From Deroplatys truncata (Eukaryota; Arthropoda; Insecta; Mantodea; Mantidae), in assembly GCA_030765065.1 (NCBI GenBank), contig CM060978.1:56386421-56450420 (forward strand): a stretch of DNA of 64,000 bases, in the 5' to 3' direction. A model generated the notes under the pieces. It ran no database searches, was not told the origin of the DNA, and worked only from the letters and a program-made list of their open reading frames with translations. The translations under genes and the position numbers were made by a program. This document shows positions 12,080-23,805 of the stretch, in pieces; position 1 is the stretch's first letter, and each line of letters starts with the position of its first letter.

Positions 12080-12894
12080 ACTTTCTCTACTACATATAGT
12101 AAGTAGGGGAAGTATTGCACTCCATCCAAAAATTCGATATCGAGATTTCACCGGAAATCCATGTTTTGAGGCCTCCGGAATCCATAAAAAGCATTTTTGT
12201 AAAAAGTCGCGTGTGTATGTCTATGTGTCTGTGAAGAACATAACTCAAAAACTAAAAGTCGGATAAATGCCAAATTTAGTATTTAGATCCAGTATGTTTC
12301 AGATGCGACACAAAGATTTTCAAGGAAATCCCTCTACTCCACATTACCCTTTACATGGAGCATTTTTAAACAAATTTGATTTTCTTAAAAATATCTCTAA
12401 AGATTTTGATTAAAATATCACCCATTTAAGATAATTTTATGCCAAACGAAATGTATATCTTGAATTTTCTGGGAATGTCCCCAGAAGTCTTCTCATTCTG
12501 AATGACTTTTGCATAACTTGTAAACCGTAAGAGATAGACAAAGTTTTACTACACAAAGCATGTAGATCTCATTAAAACACACAATTTATGTCATTTACAT
12601 TTTTTTTGTCAAATGATAAAATCTCGTATTCCTTGTTATTTTTTTGAATTTTCCAATACTCATACTTTACGTTTTTTATGACCTGGACATGCAAAGAGAA
12701 TGGAATGCGCCACATAGCAACCAGCGGTTAAAATGTTTGACTATCACTTAAAGCCTACCACATTCCTCTTGGATCTACAAGAAAATTAGCAATAAGATTA
12801 ACATCTCGATTAACATGAAGCATATGGAGAATAAGCGTTTGTAAAAATAGTTTATACAAGAGTAGAGAAAGCAATGTGAGTGCAACGCAACAGA
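12080..12894 (-). mobile_element. Family H element, full length (copy F)
   Basis: Both ends present (ACTTTCTCTACTACATATAG; ...CAACGCAACAGA). Moderately diverged, with short internal deletions. Confidence 0.85.
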
Positions 12895-13799
12895 TTTTTA
12901 CATATGGTTTCATAGTTGTATAACTTTACCCAGAATAAACATCTTTACAGGTATCTAGAAAAAAATTTGAGTAATGCAGTTTATGAAATATTGATATTTT
13001 AATAAAAACTGTTAAACATTTTTGAGAAAATAAAAAAAATGAATAGCTTCCATTTAAAGGTTAGTTTGAAGTAGTGTTAGTATCTTCAAAAGCTTCATGA
13101 TGCATACTTAGGAGATGGTGAACTTAACCAATTTTTCGTTTTTCAGTAATTTTTACACATACATTTTTCTAAAAATAATTTTCTTTTAAACCCAGGAAAA
13201 ATCGCAAAACATCAATTTTCTGTGAAATCTGTATAGATATCTGAGTAGTTGGTAAACTGATAGAAATTTTTCATATTAAGTTTCACAGAGTTGGCAAGTT
13301 TTTTAAATAATATTTTAGTGGGATATATTTTACTCCAATTTGTATTTAACAGATAGATCAAATAAAATTCCGCTTTCCGAAAGATGTAAACAAGTTACAT
13401 TTGAGTCCTATTTTTGTTTTACAAATTTCCCAATAAAAGCTTATATGTAGTAGCTAAATATTTTTCGGAATTTGTCCGGTCTTATGACATTGCTTAACCA
13501 AAATATTTCTGCACAAAGTAAAAGAGACTGGCAAGTAATTTGTGATGATTAAGGGATGCAAAACATCCGGATTGGTTACTATTAAAGCAACTATAATTTG
13601 CCACTCAGAAATTTATATTAATTTGGGTTAAGGGTAAATGTAGGTAAAATGTACATATTTTTAGAAATGCAGCAATCTTAGTTCTATGGTAGAGAATTAG
13701 TTTGTTGTTCGTAAGTTTGCAAGTTCAAATCTCCGTGAACTTTTTTTTCCTTTCATTTTAAATTAATGAGCAAAAATATAACAAGCTCAATTCATTTTT
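12895..13799. other. Old, strongly diverged family H-like sequence and spacer
   Basis: Around 12990-13230 phrases such as 'catttttgagaaaataaaaa' and 'tttcgtttttcagtaatttt' follow the family H order, but identity is low. A weak tRNA-like stretch (box A-like 'tggtagagaattag', box B-like 'agttcaaatctcc') lies at 13687-13735. No gene seen. Confidence 0.4.
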
Positions 13800-14578
13800 A
13801 CTTTCTCTACTACGTATAGTAAGTAGGGGAAGTATTTTATTCCACCCAAAAATTCGATACCGAGATTTCACCGAAAATATATGTCTTGAGACCCGCTGAA
13901 TCAAAAAAAAGCATTTTTGGAAACATGTCCGTGTGTGTGTGTGTGTCTGCGAACAGCATAATTCAGAAACGATCAGTCGGATAAACACCAAACTTGGTAT
14001 TTAGGTTCAGTATCTTTCAGAGATTCGACACGAAGGTTTTCAAGAAACTTCCCCACCCCAGATTACCCTTTACATGGAAAATTTTAATTTTCTCAAAAAT
14101 GGCTCTAACGATTTTGATTAAAATATCATATGTTTAAGATATTTTCATGACAAATGAAATGTATATCTTGAATTTTCTGGGAATGTCTCCAAAAGTATTC
14201 TTCATTGTAAACGACTTTTGCATAACTGGTAAACCATAAGAGATAGACAAAATATGTCGTATACATTGTTTTTGTTGAGTGAACCGTTTTCGAGATATTG
14301 CTTGATATTCCCTTAAATTTTCCAATACTTATACATTTTCTCAAATTAGTTATTAATTTTTTTGTCCTGGTAATACAAAGAGAATGGAATACTCCACATA
14401 GCAACCAGCTCTTCAAACATTTGACCATCGCTTAAAGCCTACCATATTTCCCTTGCACCTACAAGAAAATTAGCAATAAGATTAACATCTCGATTAACAT
14501 GAAGCATATGGAGAATAAGCGTTTGTAAAAATAGTTTGTACAAGAGCAGAGAAAGTCATGTGAGTGTAACATATCAGA
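13800..14578 (-). mobile_element. Family H element with internal deletion (copy G)
   Basis: Both ends are intact, but roughly 60 nt are missing between 'agagatagacaaaat' and 'gtcgtatacattg' (about 14250), and a second gap lies near 14080. Confidence 0.85.
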
Positions 14579-15019
14579 TTTTTGTTTTAGTTAAAAAGTA
14601 CCTACCTAAAATATAATCATATATGCATCGCAGGCTTTAAATGCTATTTTTCTGAGTTGAACCATTTCTATATTTAAGGAATATTTTCTAAAAAACATAG
14701 GGATAGTGACATTATTTTTAAAATTCTTTTTGAATATCAATAAATCCTCCCTGCAGGAGTTTTCTGTAGAGATTTATTACATAGGATGCAAAAAATGCAC
14801 AATAGTACCTTTGAAAGACAATGAGAATATTTTTCTTATATTCTGAACTAAAAACCTGGGTTATACATACTCATTCATGATTCCAGATCCTGTAAAGCCA
14901 AGTTACAGTGACAAGTAATAAAATTAAAAATTTCATATCTAAAAACTCTATGAAATTCAGATTTAGTAGTTACAAACCAGAGGGACCCCAAAAATGTATG
15001 CATTCTTTAATAGTATTTA
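14579..15019. other. Unassigned spacer
   Basis: AT-rich; nothing recognised. The terminal TA at 15018-15019 is the mariner target site. Confidence 0.4.
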
Positions 15020-16271
15020 CGAGGGGCACTATTTATAATTTGAGCCTAATATTTAAAACAAAGTAATTTCTGATTGAAGACTGCTTTATTGTTTTTAAAA
15101 ATATTCTCCCTAATGATCAATTCACTTTTGCTTCCGTTTGAACCATTTGCCAAAGCATTTATTCCAGTCTTCTTGAGACATCTCCAATGAAAATCGTTGT
15201 CCACGCAATTTATTCTTGATTTTCGGGAACAAAAACGTGTCATAGTGTGCCAAATCAGGACTGTATGTCGGATGACTCATCAATTCGATTTTTTGAGCCT
15301 TCAAATACTCTATTGTTAGACGAGATGTGTTTGCACTAGCATTGTCTTGATGAAGAACGATCCAATGGTTCCTGTTGGTTTTCCTTACTTCACCGAAGAC
15401 TTTCGGCAAACAAATGATTGTGTACCCTTCGGCATTGACCGTTTTACGTTCCTCTAAAGACACTGTTGCCACATGACCAGTTTTTCTGAAAAAGCAGGCG
15501 ACCATTTGCTGCAAAGTGCTTCGAGTGCGAACAACTTTTGTTGTGTTTGCTTCATCTTGAAACACCCATACAGTCGACTGCTGTTTACGTTTCGGCTCAT
15601 ACGTATAGATCCTCGATTCGTCACCTGTTACAATCTTATATACGTCTTTTGAGGCACCGCCATTGTATTTCTTGAGAATTTTTGTACACCAATCGACACG
15701 AGCATCTTTTTGAGATTGCGCCAAATTATGTGGGATCCAACGAGAGCAAACCTTTTTCACTGCTAAATAGTCATGCAATATTTTATATATGCTGGTGGAA
15801 CTAATGCTTAGGGTTGCCTCAATCTCACAATATGTAGCATGACGATCTTTCATTATTAGTTTTTGCACAGCATCAATGTTTTCTGGCACAACAACTGATT
15901 TTGGACGACCTTCACGAACTTCATCATTGAGCGAACGGCGGCCACGATTAGATTCGTTATACCAGCGTTTCACAGTGACAAAGGATGGAGTTTCGTCACC
16001 AAATGTGGAAGTTAGTTGATCGATGCACACTTGTGTTGATAATCCACGTGGAAAGTCGTAATGAATCATTGCACGAACATTTTCACGAGTTAATTCCATG
16101 TTTTTGTTGACACACAGAATTCAAGTTAGTGTAAACAAAACAAATGCCCTCTATTGTCAAACTGTTTGAAGTGGATTATGGTCAAAAATGTCAAACTTTC
16201 CATTGGAAACGTCAGATGGCACCTACACCATTCAGGGTTACCAAGGCTCAAAATATAAATAGTGCCCCTCG
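15020..16271 (-). mobile_element. Nearly complete mariner element (1,252 bp)
   Basis: Perfectly bounded. CGAGGGGCACTATTTATAAT at 15020 is matched by its near-complement ending at 16271 (TIR about 27 bp with few mismatches), and TA lies directly outside both ends (15018-15019, 16272-16273). The length is typical of mariners. It contains a single long transposase frame on the minus strand. Compared with the other mariner in the window (2510-4633) it is much younger. Confidence 0.95.
15122..16099 (-). CDS. Mariner transposase, truncated at its C-terminus
   Basis: A 325-residue frame encodes a DDE/D transposase that would cut and rejoin the TIRs at TA sites. Residues 1-110 hold the paired HTH DNA-binding region (FPRGLSTQVCIDQL, VKRWYNESNRG, DEVREGRPKS, ATYCEIEATLSISSTSIYKI). 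The catalytic triad is visible: Asp in VTGDESRIY, Asp in VLHQDNASAN, and Asp in SPDLAHYD 34 residues later, giving the mariner D,D34D spacing. The linker motif reads WIPHNLAQ, a variant of WVPHEL. The frame ends early at the TGA at 15122-15124. Read on in frame, the usual terminus is still recognisable (IDH, stop, GEYF, stop, KQ, stop at 15086-15088), so three point mutations removed about 12 terminal residues. Whether the shortened protein works is unknown; it is probably inactive. Confidence 0.9.
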   Translation of the reverse strand: MELTRENVRAMIHYDFPRGLSTQVCIDQLTSTFGDETPSFVTVKRWYNESNRGRRSLNDEVREGRPKSVVVPENIDAVQKLIMKDRHATYCEIEATLSISSTSIYKILHDYLAVKKVCSRWIPHNLAQSQKDARVDWCTKILKKYNGGASKDVYKIVTGDESRIYTYEPKRKQQSTVWVFQDEANTTKVVRTRSTLQQMVACFFRKTGHVATVSLEERKTVNAEGYTIICLPKVFGEVRKTNRNHWIVLHQDNASANTSRLTIEYLKAQKIELMSHPTYSPDLAHYDTFLFPKIKNKLRGQRFSLEMSQEDWNKCFGKWFKRKQK

Positions 16272-16721
16272 TATACAGGGTGAAAATCAAATAGGGATTT
16301 ACATCGAAGATCAGTTTTTCTAAGGTGCCGTTTCTTCTTTTGATTTTGAAGCTAAACTTCATAAGAATATTTTTAATAACTTCAGGAAAGAAATAGTATA
16401 CTAAAAGCAACAAAGTTATTTGTTGTTTATTTTAGAAAAAATATAATATGATAACTTTCATTAATTAGTAGTTGAAATATCTGGCGATGCCCGCGGTTTG
16501 ACGGTTTATCCTAGCATGTTTTATGCCTATGTTGCACTTGCTCAATATCCTTGCGTGTCTTTGGAGACATTCTAAAAATATTACACAAGCTACACAAGAG
16601 TAGGTAATTATAACTCTCAGGACATTACAAAGAAGAAAAATCTGATGTGATGCATTCATATGACTTTCTCTACCCCTATCGTTTATTAGGTAGATACAAA
16701 TTGTTCTTACTCAAGCTTATT
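16272..16721. other. Spacer with a truncated family H end
   Basis: No gene. 'tacagggtgaaaatc' beside the mariner resembles one end of a MITE of the kind at 46911-47158. 16633-16690 carries a TCTGATGTG-type family H end ('tctgatgtgatgcattcata', ACTTTCTCTAC) broken before copy H. Confidence 0.5.
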
Positions 16722-17560
16722 ACTTTCTCTACTACGTATAGTAAGTAGGGGAAGTATTGCATTCCACCCAAAAATTTGATACCGAGATTTCACCGGAAAT
16801 ATATGTTTTGAAACCCCCTGAATAAAAAAAATCATTTTTGGAAACATGTCCGTGTGTGTGTCTGTGAACAGCATAACTCAGAAACGAACAGTCGGATAAA
16901 CACTAAACTTGGTATTTAGGTTCAGTATTTTCCAGAGATGCGTCACGAAGGCTTACAAGAATATCCCCCACTCCAGATTACCCTTTACATGGAACATTTT
17001 TCGAAAGTTTTAATTTTCTCAAAAATGGCTCTAAGGATTTTGATTAAAATGTCATATATTTAAGATACTTTCATGATAAATAAAATGTGTATCTCGAATT
17101 TTCTGGGAATGTCTCAAAAGTATTCTTCATTGTGAAAGACTTTTGCATAACTGGTAAACCATAAGAAATAGACAAAATTTTACTACACAAACAATGTAGA
17201 TTGCGTTAAAATACACAATTTATGTCATATACATTTTTGTTGTCGAGTGAACCATTTTTGAAATATTGCTTTGTTATTCCCTTAAATTCTCCAGTACTTA
17301 TACTTTTTCTCAAATGGGAATTCGTTATGCATTTTTTATGTCCTGGACAAGCGAAGAGAATGGAATGCTCCACATAGCAACCAGCTCTTAAAATATTTGA
17401 CTATCACTTAAAGCCTAGCAATTCCCCTTGCATCTACAAGAAAATAAGCAATAAGATTAACATCTCAATATCTCGATTAACATGAAGCAAATGGAGAATA
17501 AGCGTTTGTAAAATAGTTTGTACAAAAGTAGAGAAAGTCATGTGAGTGTAACACATCAGA
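16722..17560 (-). mobile_element. Family H element, full length (copy H)
   Basis: Both ends intact (ACTTTCTCTACTACGTATAG; ...ACACATCAGA). The GT tract in the body is short. It abuts another copy in the opposite orientation (17571-18562). Confidence 0.88.
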
Positions 17561-17570
17561 TTTTTTTCTA

Positions 17571-18562
17571 TCTACTATATTTCAATTCAAATAAACCTTT
17601 GCAGAAATAGTCATATTACACATTCCATTATAGATACAAAGAGAACAGTGATAGTCAAGTGTTTAAGGAGAGGGCGGTATATGTTGGTCTTAAAACTCTA
17701 TACCGTTTCCATGCAATCGCGACAAACAACTGAATGTTGAAAGGGCTTCAAGAGAATTAACAAGAAATGAACATGTTATAATATGGTGAAACGCTACGAT
17801 TTCAGTTTACATCACACCGCCTTTTGAGTCACCTTTTAGCTGAAGATGGGAGAAAGATGTCTCCCGAAAGCGCTACTCTGTAAATATCAAGCGCAGATGT
17901 AATGTGAATTAAAAACGTAGCGACTCACCATATTATAACATCACAATTATTATTGCTTCTGTCAGGCATAAAGAAATGAACTATTCGAAACTTTAATAAA
18001 TGATATCTCAGAAACGCTTAAGCCACGAAAAACTTATTTAAAATAAACTATGTATTTTAAAGAGATCTACATTTTTTGTGTAGAACGTTTTCGTCTATCG
18101 CTTACCGTTTACCAGTTATACAAGATTATATTAAACTGCTTCCGAATGAAGAGGACTTCATATACTTTTCCCCGAAAATTCAACATACACATTTTATTTT
18201 TCATGTAAATATCTTTCATACATGATATTTTAAACAGAAACGTTACAGCTATTTTTTTAGAAAATCAGAAACTTCAAAAATGTTAGATGTAAAGTGTAAT
18301 TTGTGGTGGGAAGATTTTTTTGAAAATATTCCAGTCTCATACTTGGAAAATATTAAACCTAAATACCAAGCTTAGTATTTATCCAGCTTTTTGTTTTTGA
18401 ATTATGCTGTTTACAGACAGACAAAAACATGCACCGACATCTGTTCAGAAATGTTTTATTTGGATTCAGGGGTTCAAAACATATATTTCCGGTGAAATCT
18501 CGGTATCGAATTTTCGTGTGGAATGCAATACTTCCCCTACTTACTATACGTAGTAGAGATAG
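17571..18562 (+). mobile_element. Family H relative (second subfamily), interrupted by a MITE
   Basis: A diverged subfamily marked by 'cattatagatacaaa' and 'gatagtcaagtgttt' in its 5' part, shared with 23090-23805, 60114-60897 and 43191-43450. The 3' end is the standard one, with TACTATACGTAGTAG near 18541-18555. The foldback MITE at 17773-17941 is inserted in it. Confidence 0.7.
17773..17941. mobile_element. Foldback MITE, about 169 bp
   Basis: Inverted repeats of roughly 25 nt: 'atgttataatatggtgaaac' at 17773 and 'tcaccatattataacat' ending at 17941, followed inward by CGCTACG/CGTAGCG. The interior contains 'ctgaagatgggagaaagatg' and 'ctcccgaaagcgctactctg'. No coding sequence. Confidence 0.75.
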
Positions 18563-18845
18563 TAAAAACGTACTGCGCAAAAGCATTGTTGAAATACCAA
18601 AATACCAGTTTGTAATGATGATATCTCGTGAATCTACCGGAATGACTTCTACGTTATCACATTTAGGCTGCCTTGTCGTTGTTTATAGAGAAAATCTCAT
18701 TGGGAAAAAATAATACCAAATTAAGTAACGTCATATAACTTTGTCTATTCTGAGTAACCAGCATTCATAAAACTACTAAGAAAACAGGCGAAAAACAAAA
18801 GAAAAGAAAAGACTAAATTAACGTACAAGGGAGAAGGAGAAAAAA

Positions 18846-19144
18846 TCACATGACTTTCTCTACTCTTGTACAAACTATTTTTACAAACTCTTATTCTCAT
18901 CTATTTCATATTAATCGAGATAAGCTATCTTTTGACATGCAAAGAGAATTACATTTTACACATAGCGATCAGTTCTAAAAATATTTGACTATCGTTTAAG
19001 GCGTACTGTGTTCCCCTTGTTTTGTATTTGCAAGGGCAATATAGAAATACAGTAGCCTTTAAGCATAGACATATCTCTTAATAGCTGGTTGCTGGGTGCA
19101 GCACCATTATCTTTACCACAGAATACTCTTTGTATATACAAGAC
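18846..19144 (+). mobile_element. Family H element, 5' fragment (copy J)
   Basis: Starts within the TCTGATGTG end ('tcacatgactttctctactc') and runs about 300 nt before copy K begins in the same orientation. It carries the subtype segment 'gcagcaccattatctttacc'. Confidence 0.75.
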
Positions 19145-19152
19145 AAAAAAAA

Positions 19153-19811
19153 TCTGATGTGTTACACTCACATGACTTTCTCTACTCTTGTACAAACTAT
19201 TTTTACAAACGTTTATTCTCCATATGCTTCATGTTACTCGAGATATCGAGATGTCAATCTTATTGCTAATTTTCTTGTAGATGCAAGGGGAATATGGTTG
19301 GTTATAAGCGATAGTCAAATCTTTTAAGCGCTGGTTGCTATGTGGCGCATTCTATTCTGTTTGCATATCCAGGACATAAAAAATTGAATAACGAATTTGA
19401 GAAAAAGTATAAGTATTGGAAAATTTAAGGAAATAACAAGTAATATCTGGAAGATAGTTCACTCAACTAAAAAAATGTATATGACATAAATTGTGTATTT
19501 TAACGCGATATACATTTTTTTTGTAGTAAAATTTTGTCTATCTCTTATGGTTTACCAGTTATGCAAAAGCCGTTCACAATAAAGAATACTTTTGGAGACA
19601 TTCCCAGGAAATTCAAGATATACATTTTATTTGTCATAAAAATATCTTAAACATATGATATTTTAATCAAAATCGTTAGAGCCATTTTTGAGAAAATTAA
19701 AATTTTCGAAAAATGTTCCATGTAAAGGTTTAATCTGGGGTGGGGGATTTTCTTGAAAACGTTCGTGTTTGTGCAAGAGTAGAGAAAGTCGTGTGAGTGT
19801 AACACATCAGA
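19153..19811 (+). mobile_element. Family H foldback derivative (copy K)
   Basis: The left end is the standard TCTGATGTGTTACACTCACA. The body follows the family order to about 19768 ('ttgaaaacgttcgtgttt'). There it switches to the same 5' end in inverted orientation (GTGCAAGAGTAGAGAAAG...ACACATCAGA), so the hairpin end is lost. The outcome is a compact element with about 46-bp inverted repeats having a single visible mismatch or so. Confidence 0.85.
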
Positions 19812-19817
19812 TTTTTT

Positions 19818-20575
19818 ACGAGGTGATTGTAGCCCTTTTACATTTGGCAATCATAGCCACAGGTTGCATAGTCTATAAGGGACATATACGCACGTATACA
19901 CTGACTTTTATGTATATTAAAATTAAGGGGGGAAGTAAGTGAGAATGGATGGTCACAAAATTTGGGAATAACTCCTGTAATTTTTAAGATAATTCAATCA
20001 AACTAGTAGCAATGTTTGAAACACAATTCTTCCTAATCTTGAAAGTTTTTAAATGATTTCCTATAGTATTAAGTTTACCATTGTAAAAGCAAGGTAATTA
20101 AATCAACATTGTTTTTCGTGTAAGTTTTCTAAAAAATTCAACAAAGCAGTTATAATGAACCGTTGTGGTCTAGTTCCTTATGAGGTGATAATAAATCCTG
20201 TGTAACAAAATTTTGATTAAGGTATTATTTTTTTAATAAAAATGTTCAGTTTTGCTTTGAAAAAATCCCTTAATTTCAATGGTATGTACTCGTATAATAA
20301 TAAATACTATTATTTTCAATATATAAAAAGACTGCTCCACAGGATTGTTTATGGTACACTTTTAGAAGATGCTAGTGAGTTTCACAACTTGAGCTATGTA
20401 GTTTTAGAGAAATGGTACACTATTTGTGGAAATATGTAATTTTATGGAAAGCAGTGCGGAAGATTTGTTTTAAAATAAAGCTTGGCATTTCTTTACCTGC
20501 TCCTTAACAAACTTTAAATACATCTTTTTGAACATGACAAGGCATGAAAATGCCGCATCTTCATAACTTAGTCTT
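19818..20575. other. Unassigned spacer
   Basis: No recognised gene or repeat. An open frame at 20242-20439 has no recognisable motif and its AT-rich composition matches the background. Confidence 0.4.
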
Positions 20576-20576
20576 T

Positions 20577-22233
20577 TTTTTAATATGGTGTTGGCCCACC
20601 CTTAGCCTTGATGACAGCGTTCACTCTCACAGGCATACTTTCAATCAGGTGCTGGAAGGTTTCTTGGGGAATGGCAGCCCATTCTTCACAGAGTGCGCAA
20701 CTCTGGAGGAGAGGTATCGATGTAGGTTGGTGAGGCCTGCCACGAGGTCTGCGTTCCAAAACATCACAAAGGTGTTCTACAGGATTCAAGTTATGACTCT
20801 GTGCAGGCCAGTCCATTACAGGGATGTTATTGTCGTGTAACCACTCCGCCACAGCCCGTGCAGTATGAACAGGTGCTCGAACATGTTGAAAGATGCAATC
20901 GCCATCCCCGAATTGCTCTTCAACAGTGATAAGCAAGAAGGTGCTTAAAATATCAATGTAGATTTGCGCTGTGATCGTGCCACGCAAAACAACGCAAGCC
21001 CCCTCCAGGAAAAACACGACCACACCATATCATCGAATCGGAAATTGCCCCGCACCACTGTGCGAACAGTGTGATTCGCCCTTAACGGTGCGTCACATTT
21101 TAACAGAGTGTCAAGTTTTAGCTCCATTGCGCGTTCGTGTGGTCTGCCTGTTGGCATAGCCAACGTTTTGGCAGACGACGCGCATGCTGTAGAATGTCTT
21201 TTACGTTTTATCAGTGACATTGGTTTTAGCCGACAACGTCTTTTAGCTGTGTGAATTTATACTGTCTTTTTTATTGGGGCTCTACTCCCCAGTGGACATG
21301 TGTCGCTCATGTCCCATGCATTCTACAGTTCTTGACACGTTGTTTTACTCTTTTATTGTTTTGTTTACCCTGTTTTTTTGTGGCGGTTTTACAATTTGAT
21401 GGTTAGTTTTATGGTGTTTTAATTGTGCAGTTTTTTACCCGTCTTTTATTTTTGGAATTTAAATATTATACTTTGTAAGGGCGCTTATGACCTTAGCTGT
21501 TTAGTGCCCTTAAACCGCATCTAATCTCATACCATAACACCACCACCTCCGAATTTCACTGTTGGCACTACACGCGCTGGCAGATGACATTCACCGGGCA
21601 TTCGCCATACCCACACCCACATCCGATCGCCACATTGTGTACCTTGATTTGTCACTCCACACAACGTTTTACCACTGTTCAATCGTGTAATGTTGACGCT
21701 CCTTACACCAAGCGAGGCGTCGTTTTGCATTTTCCTGCGTGATGTGTGGCTTATGAGCAACCGCTCGACCATGGAATCCAAGGTTTCTCACCTCACGCAT
21801 AACTGTCATAGTACTTGGAGTGGATCCTGGTGTAGTTTGGAATTCCTGTGTGATGGTCTGGATAGATGTCTGCCTATTGCTCTTTACGACTCTCTTCAAA
21901 TGCGGGCGGTCTCTGTCAGTCAACAGACGAGGTCGGCCTGTACGCTTTTGTGCTGTACACGTCCCCTCACTATCACATCAGAAACACTGGACCTAGGGAT
22001 GTTTAGGAGTGTGAAAATCTCGCGTACGGACTTCTGACACAAGTGACACCCAATCATATGACCACGTTCGAAGTCCGTGAGTTCCACGGAGCGTCCCATT
22101 CTGCTGTTTCACGATGTCTAATGACCACTGAGGACGCGGATAATGAGTACCAGGCAGTAGGTGGCAGCACAATGCACCTAAGATGAAAAAAGTATGTTTG
22201 TGGGTGTGTCCGGATACTTTTGATCACATAATG
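20577..22233 (-). mobile_element. Tc1-like element, split by a LINE 3' end
   Basis: The right end ends in a Tc1-type inverted terminus (minus strand CATTATGTGATCAAAAGTAT) at 22233, with TA outside at 22234-22235. The minus strand encodes a decayed Tc1 transposase from the ATG at 22097-22099: MGRSVELTDFERGHMIG, then after a stop and frameshift [29 protein letters not shown] and [15 protein letters not shown] to GGGGVMV at 21530. Foreign sequence follows. The catalytic half resumes at about 21025 with MVWSCFSWRG, GTITAQIYIDIL, the 'DNAP' region altered to VRAP, and the final SHNLNPVEHLCDVLERR (third acidic residue Glu; canonical P-D is altered). The frame ends PTPY and a stop at 20580. The left TIR was not found, so that end is probably deleted. 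Confidence 0.9.
21030..21528 (+). mobile_element. LINE 3' end inserted in the Tc1 element
   Basis: Plus-strand sequence codes the end of a LINE ORF2: CPAPLCEQCDSPLTVRHILT and EC (zinc knuckle C..C...H....C). After a frameshift comes ANVLADDAHAVECLLRFISD to a TGA at 21252-21254. A 3' UTR of about 270 nt follows, ending near 'gtgcccttaaaccgcatc'. It interrupts the Tc1 frame; the flanks share a short 'cata(c)ca'-like word consistent with a small target duplication. Severe 5' truncation is typical of LINEs. Clade likely Jockey/I-like (inference). Confidence 0.75.
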
Positions 22234-22419
22234 TATGTAATTTTGTTTCACTACAAGTTTGTAACGAATGAAACTCATATGTGGAAAGCAGGTTATGGAA
22301 GATTAATGTTTGTGGTCAATAACACCTACATTTGCATTTACTTCAATGGCTTTTATTATGTTATTGATAAGTCTGTTCAAAAACTCAATTGAAAACACGT
22401 CTCTTACTTGTTATATGAG

Positions 22420-22945
22420 TGAGGAAGAGGAGGAGGAGAATGGAGGGGGCACCTCGCGCAATACGACAGCTTGATCTATTGTGGCTACACCCTCCAAAAG
22501 GCAGGGATGAGGTGGAGGACCATAGGAGGTCGCAGATCTGCAGGCAGACAGGCCCACATAGATGCGCAGAAGTCCCTAATATTTCCATTTGGAACACCTG
22601 CACACCAGTATAGACGAGGAATCCCGAGTAAGGGCGAAGCGACCCTAATGGGCAAGACAACGGGGAGAAATATTTCCAATTCGCAATCATATACGCTATC
22701 TGTCCGACTCCACCAGCACTGCAGGACCTGCAAACACACCTGAAACGTGAATGGGAGAGATGAGATGAGATGTGAGGAAATGGGAGATAGGAGAAATTGA
22801 GGTAGAATACATCACCCCTATATTCACCTAGGCGATCAGGAGTAAACCACGAAAAACCCAGTGGTCAAAGTGGGCGGCCATCGTGAATCGAATCCGGGAC
22901 CTTCCGAATATGGGGCCACGACTTTGCCGTCCGAGTCATCCCTCT
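22420..22945 (-). repeat. SINE, tRNA-derived (type 1)
   Basis: On the minus strand the unit starts near 22940 with a tRNA-like head (box B-like 'ggtcccggattcgattcac', about 22905-22885) and continues to a long body. The same layout recurs at 29490-29965 and 37385-37870, including 'cattcgcct'-type and 'gtccctaa' words. A similar element with a better preserved head is 29490-29965. Open frames here are shadows. Confidence 0.65.
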
Positions 22946-23089
22946 CTGTTTGCTGTATGGAATTCTTACCATAATACCATTTAACAAACATTAAATTGCA
23001 ATAATGTGATAACTCTTTTTGTGTTGGAAACAAAATTAGTGATGTAAAGAATTAAAAAGTTGGCATTTATTTTCTCTAAAAAGAAGAGA

Positions 23090-23805
23090 GAAAATTATCA
23101 CGCTACATTCACAAGACTTTTCTACCCAGTCATCTATAAACTATTCTTCCAAAGGCTTATTGCACTAAATACCTCTTGTTAATAGACATAAGCTGTATTA
23201 TGCATTTACAAATTTCATTGTAGATATAAGATCGCACTCTGTTAAAGCGATAGTCAGCCCTCTATCGTTTATTAGTGGGTGCATAAATTATTCTTACTGA
23301 AGCTTATTTTTCTGTCTACTACATTTTATTCCAAATAAACCCTTGCAGAGATAGCTACATTACACATTTTGTTATAGATATAAATAGAACAGCGATAGTC
23401 AAATGTTGGCCTTAAAAGTCCATACTGTTTCCATGTAATCGCGAGAAACAACCGTATGCTGGCAAGACTTTAAAGAATGGCCTAGAGACGGACAATTCGA
23501 ACCATTAATAACGAATCTCTCAGAATTGGCTTATGCCACAAAAAAGCTATTCGACATAAATTGTGTGTTTTAAAGAGATCTACAATTTTCGTGTAGTACG
23601 TTTTCGTCTGTTGTTCAACGTTTACCAGTTATACAGGATGACATTTTATTTGTCATGTAAATATCTTTATCATATGGTATTTTAATCAAAATCGTTAGAG
23701 CTATTTTTCATGAAATAAGAAAAGTTGTCAAATCTTCCACGTAAAGGATAGTTTGGGTCATGTGGATTCCTTTTTGAAAATCTTTGTGTTGAATCTTTGG
23801 AAGGT
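23090..23805 (+). mobile_element. Family H, second subfamily, truncated
   Basis: Diverged copy starting near 'ctacattcacaagacttttc' with the subfamily marker 'gttatagatataaatagaac'. It breaks at 23805, where an opposite-orientation fragment starts. Confidence 0.65.

Noticed and set aside
20971-21159. A 62-codon ORF across the Tc1/LINE junction
   Set aside because: It is chimeric; only the part after about 21040 is LINE coding sequence.
22419-22743. Overlapping ORFs on both strands
   Set aside because: They lie in a GC-richer SINE body, which explains the open frames.
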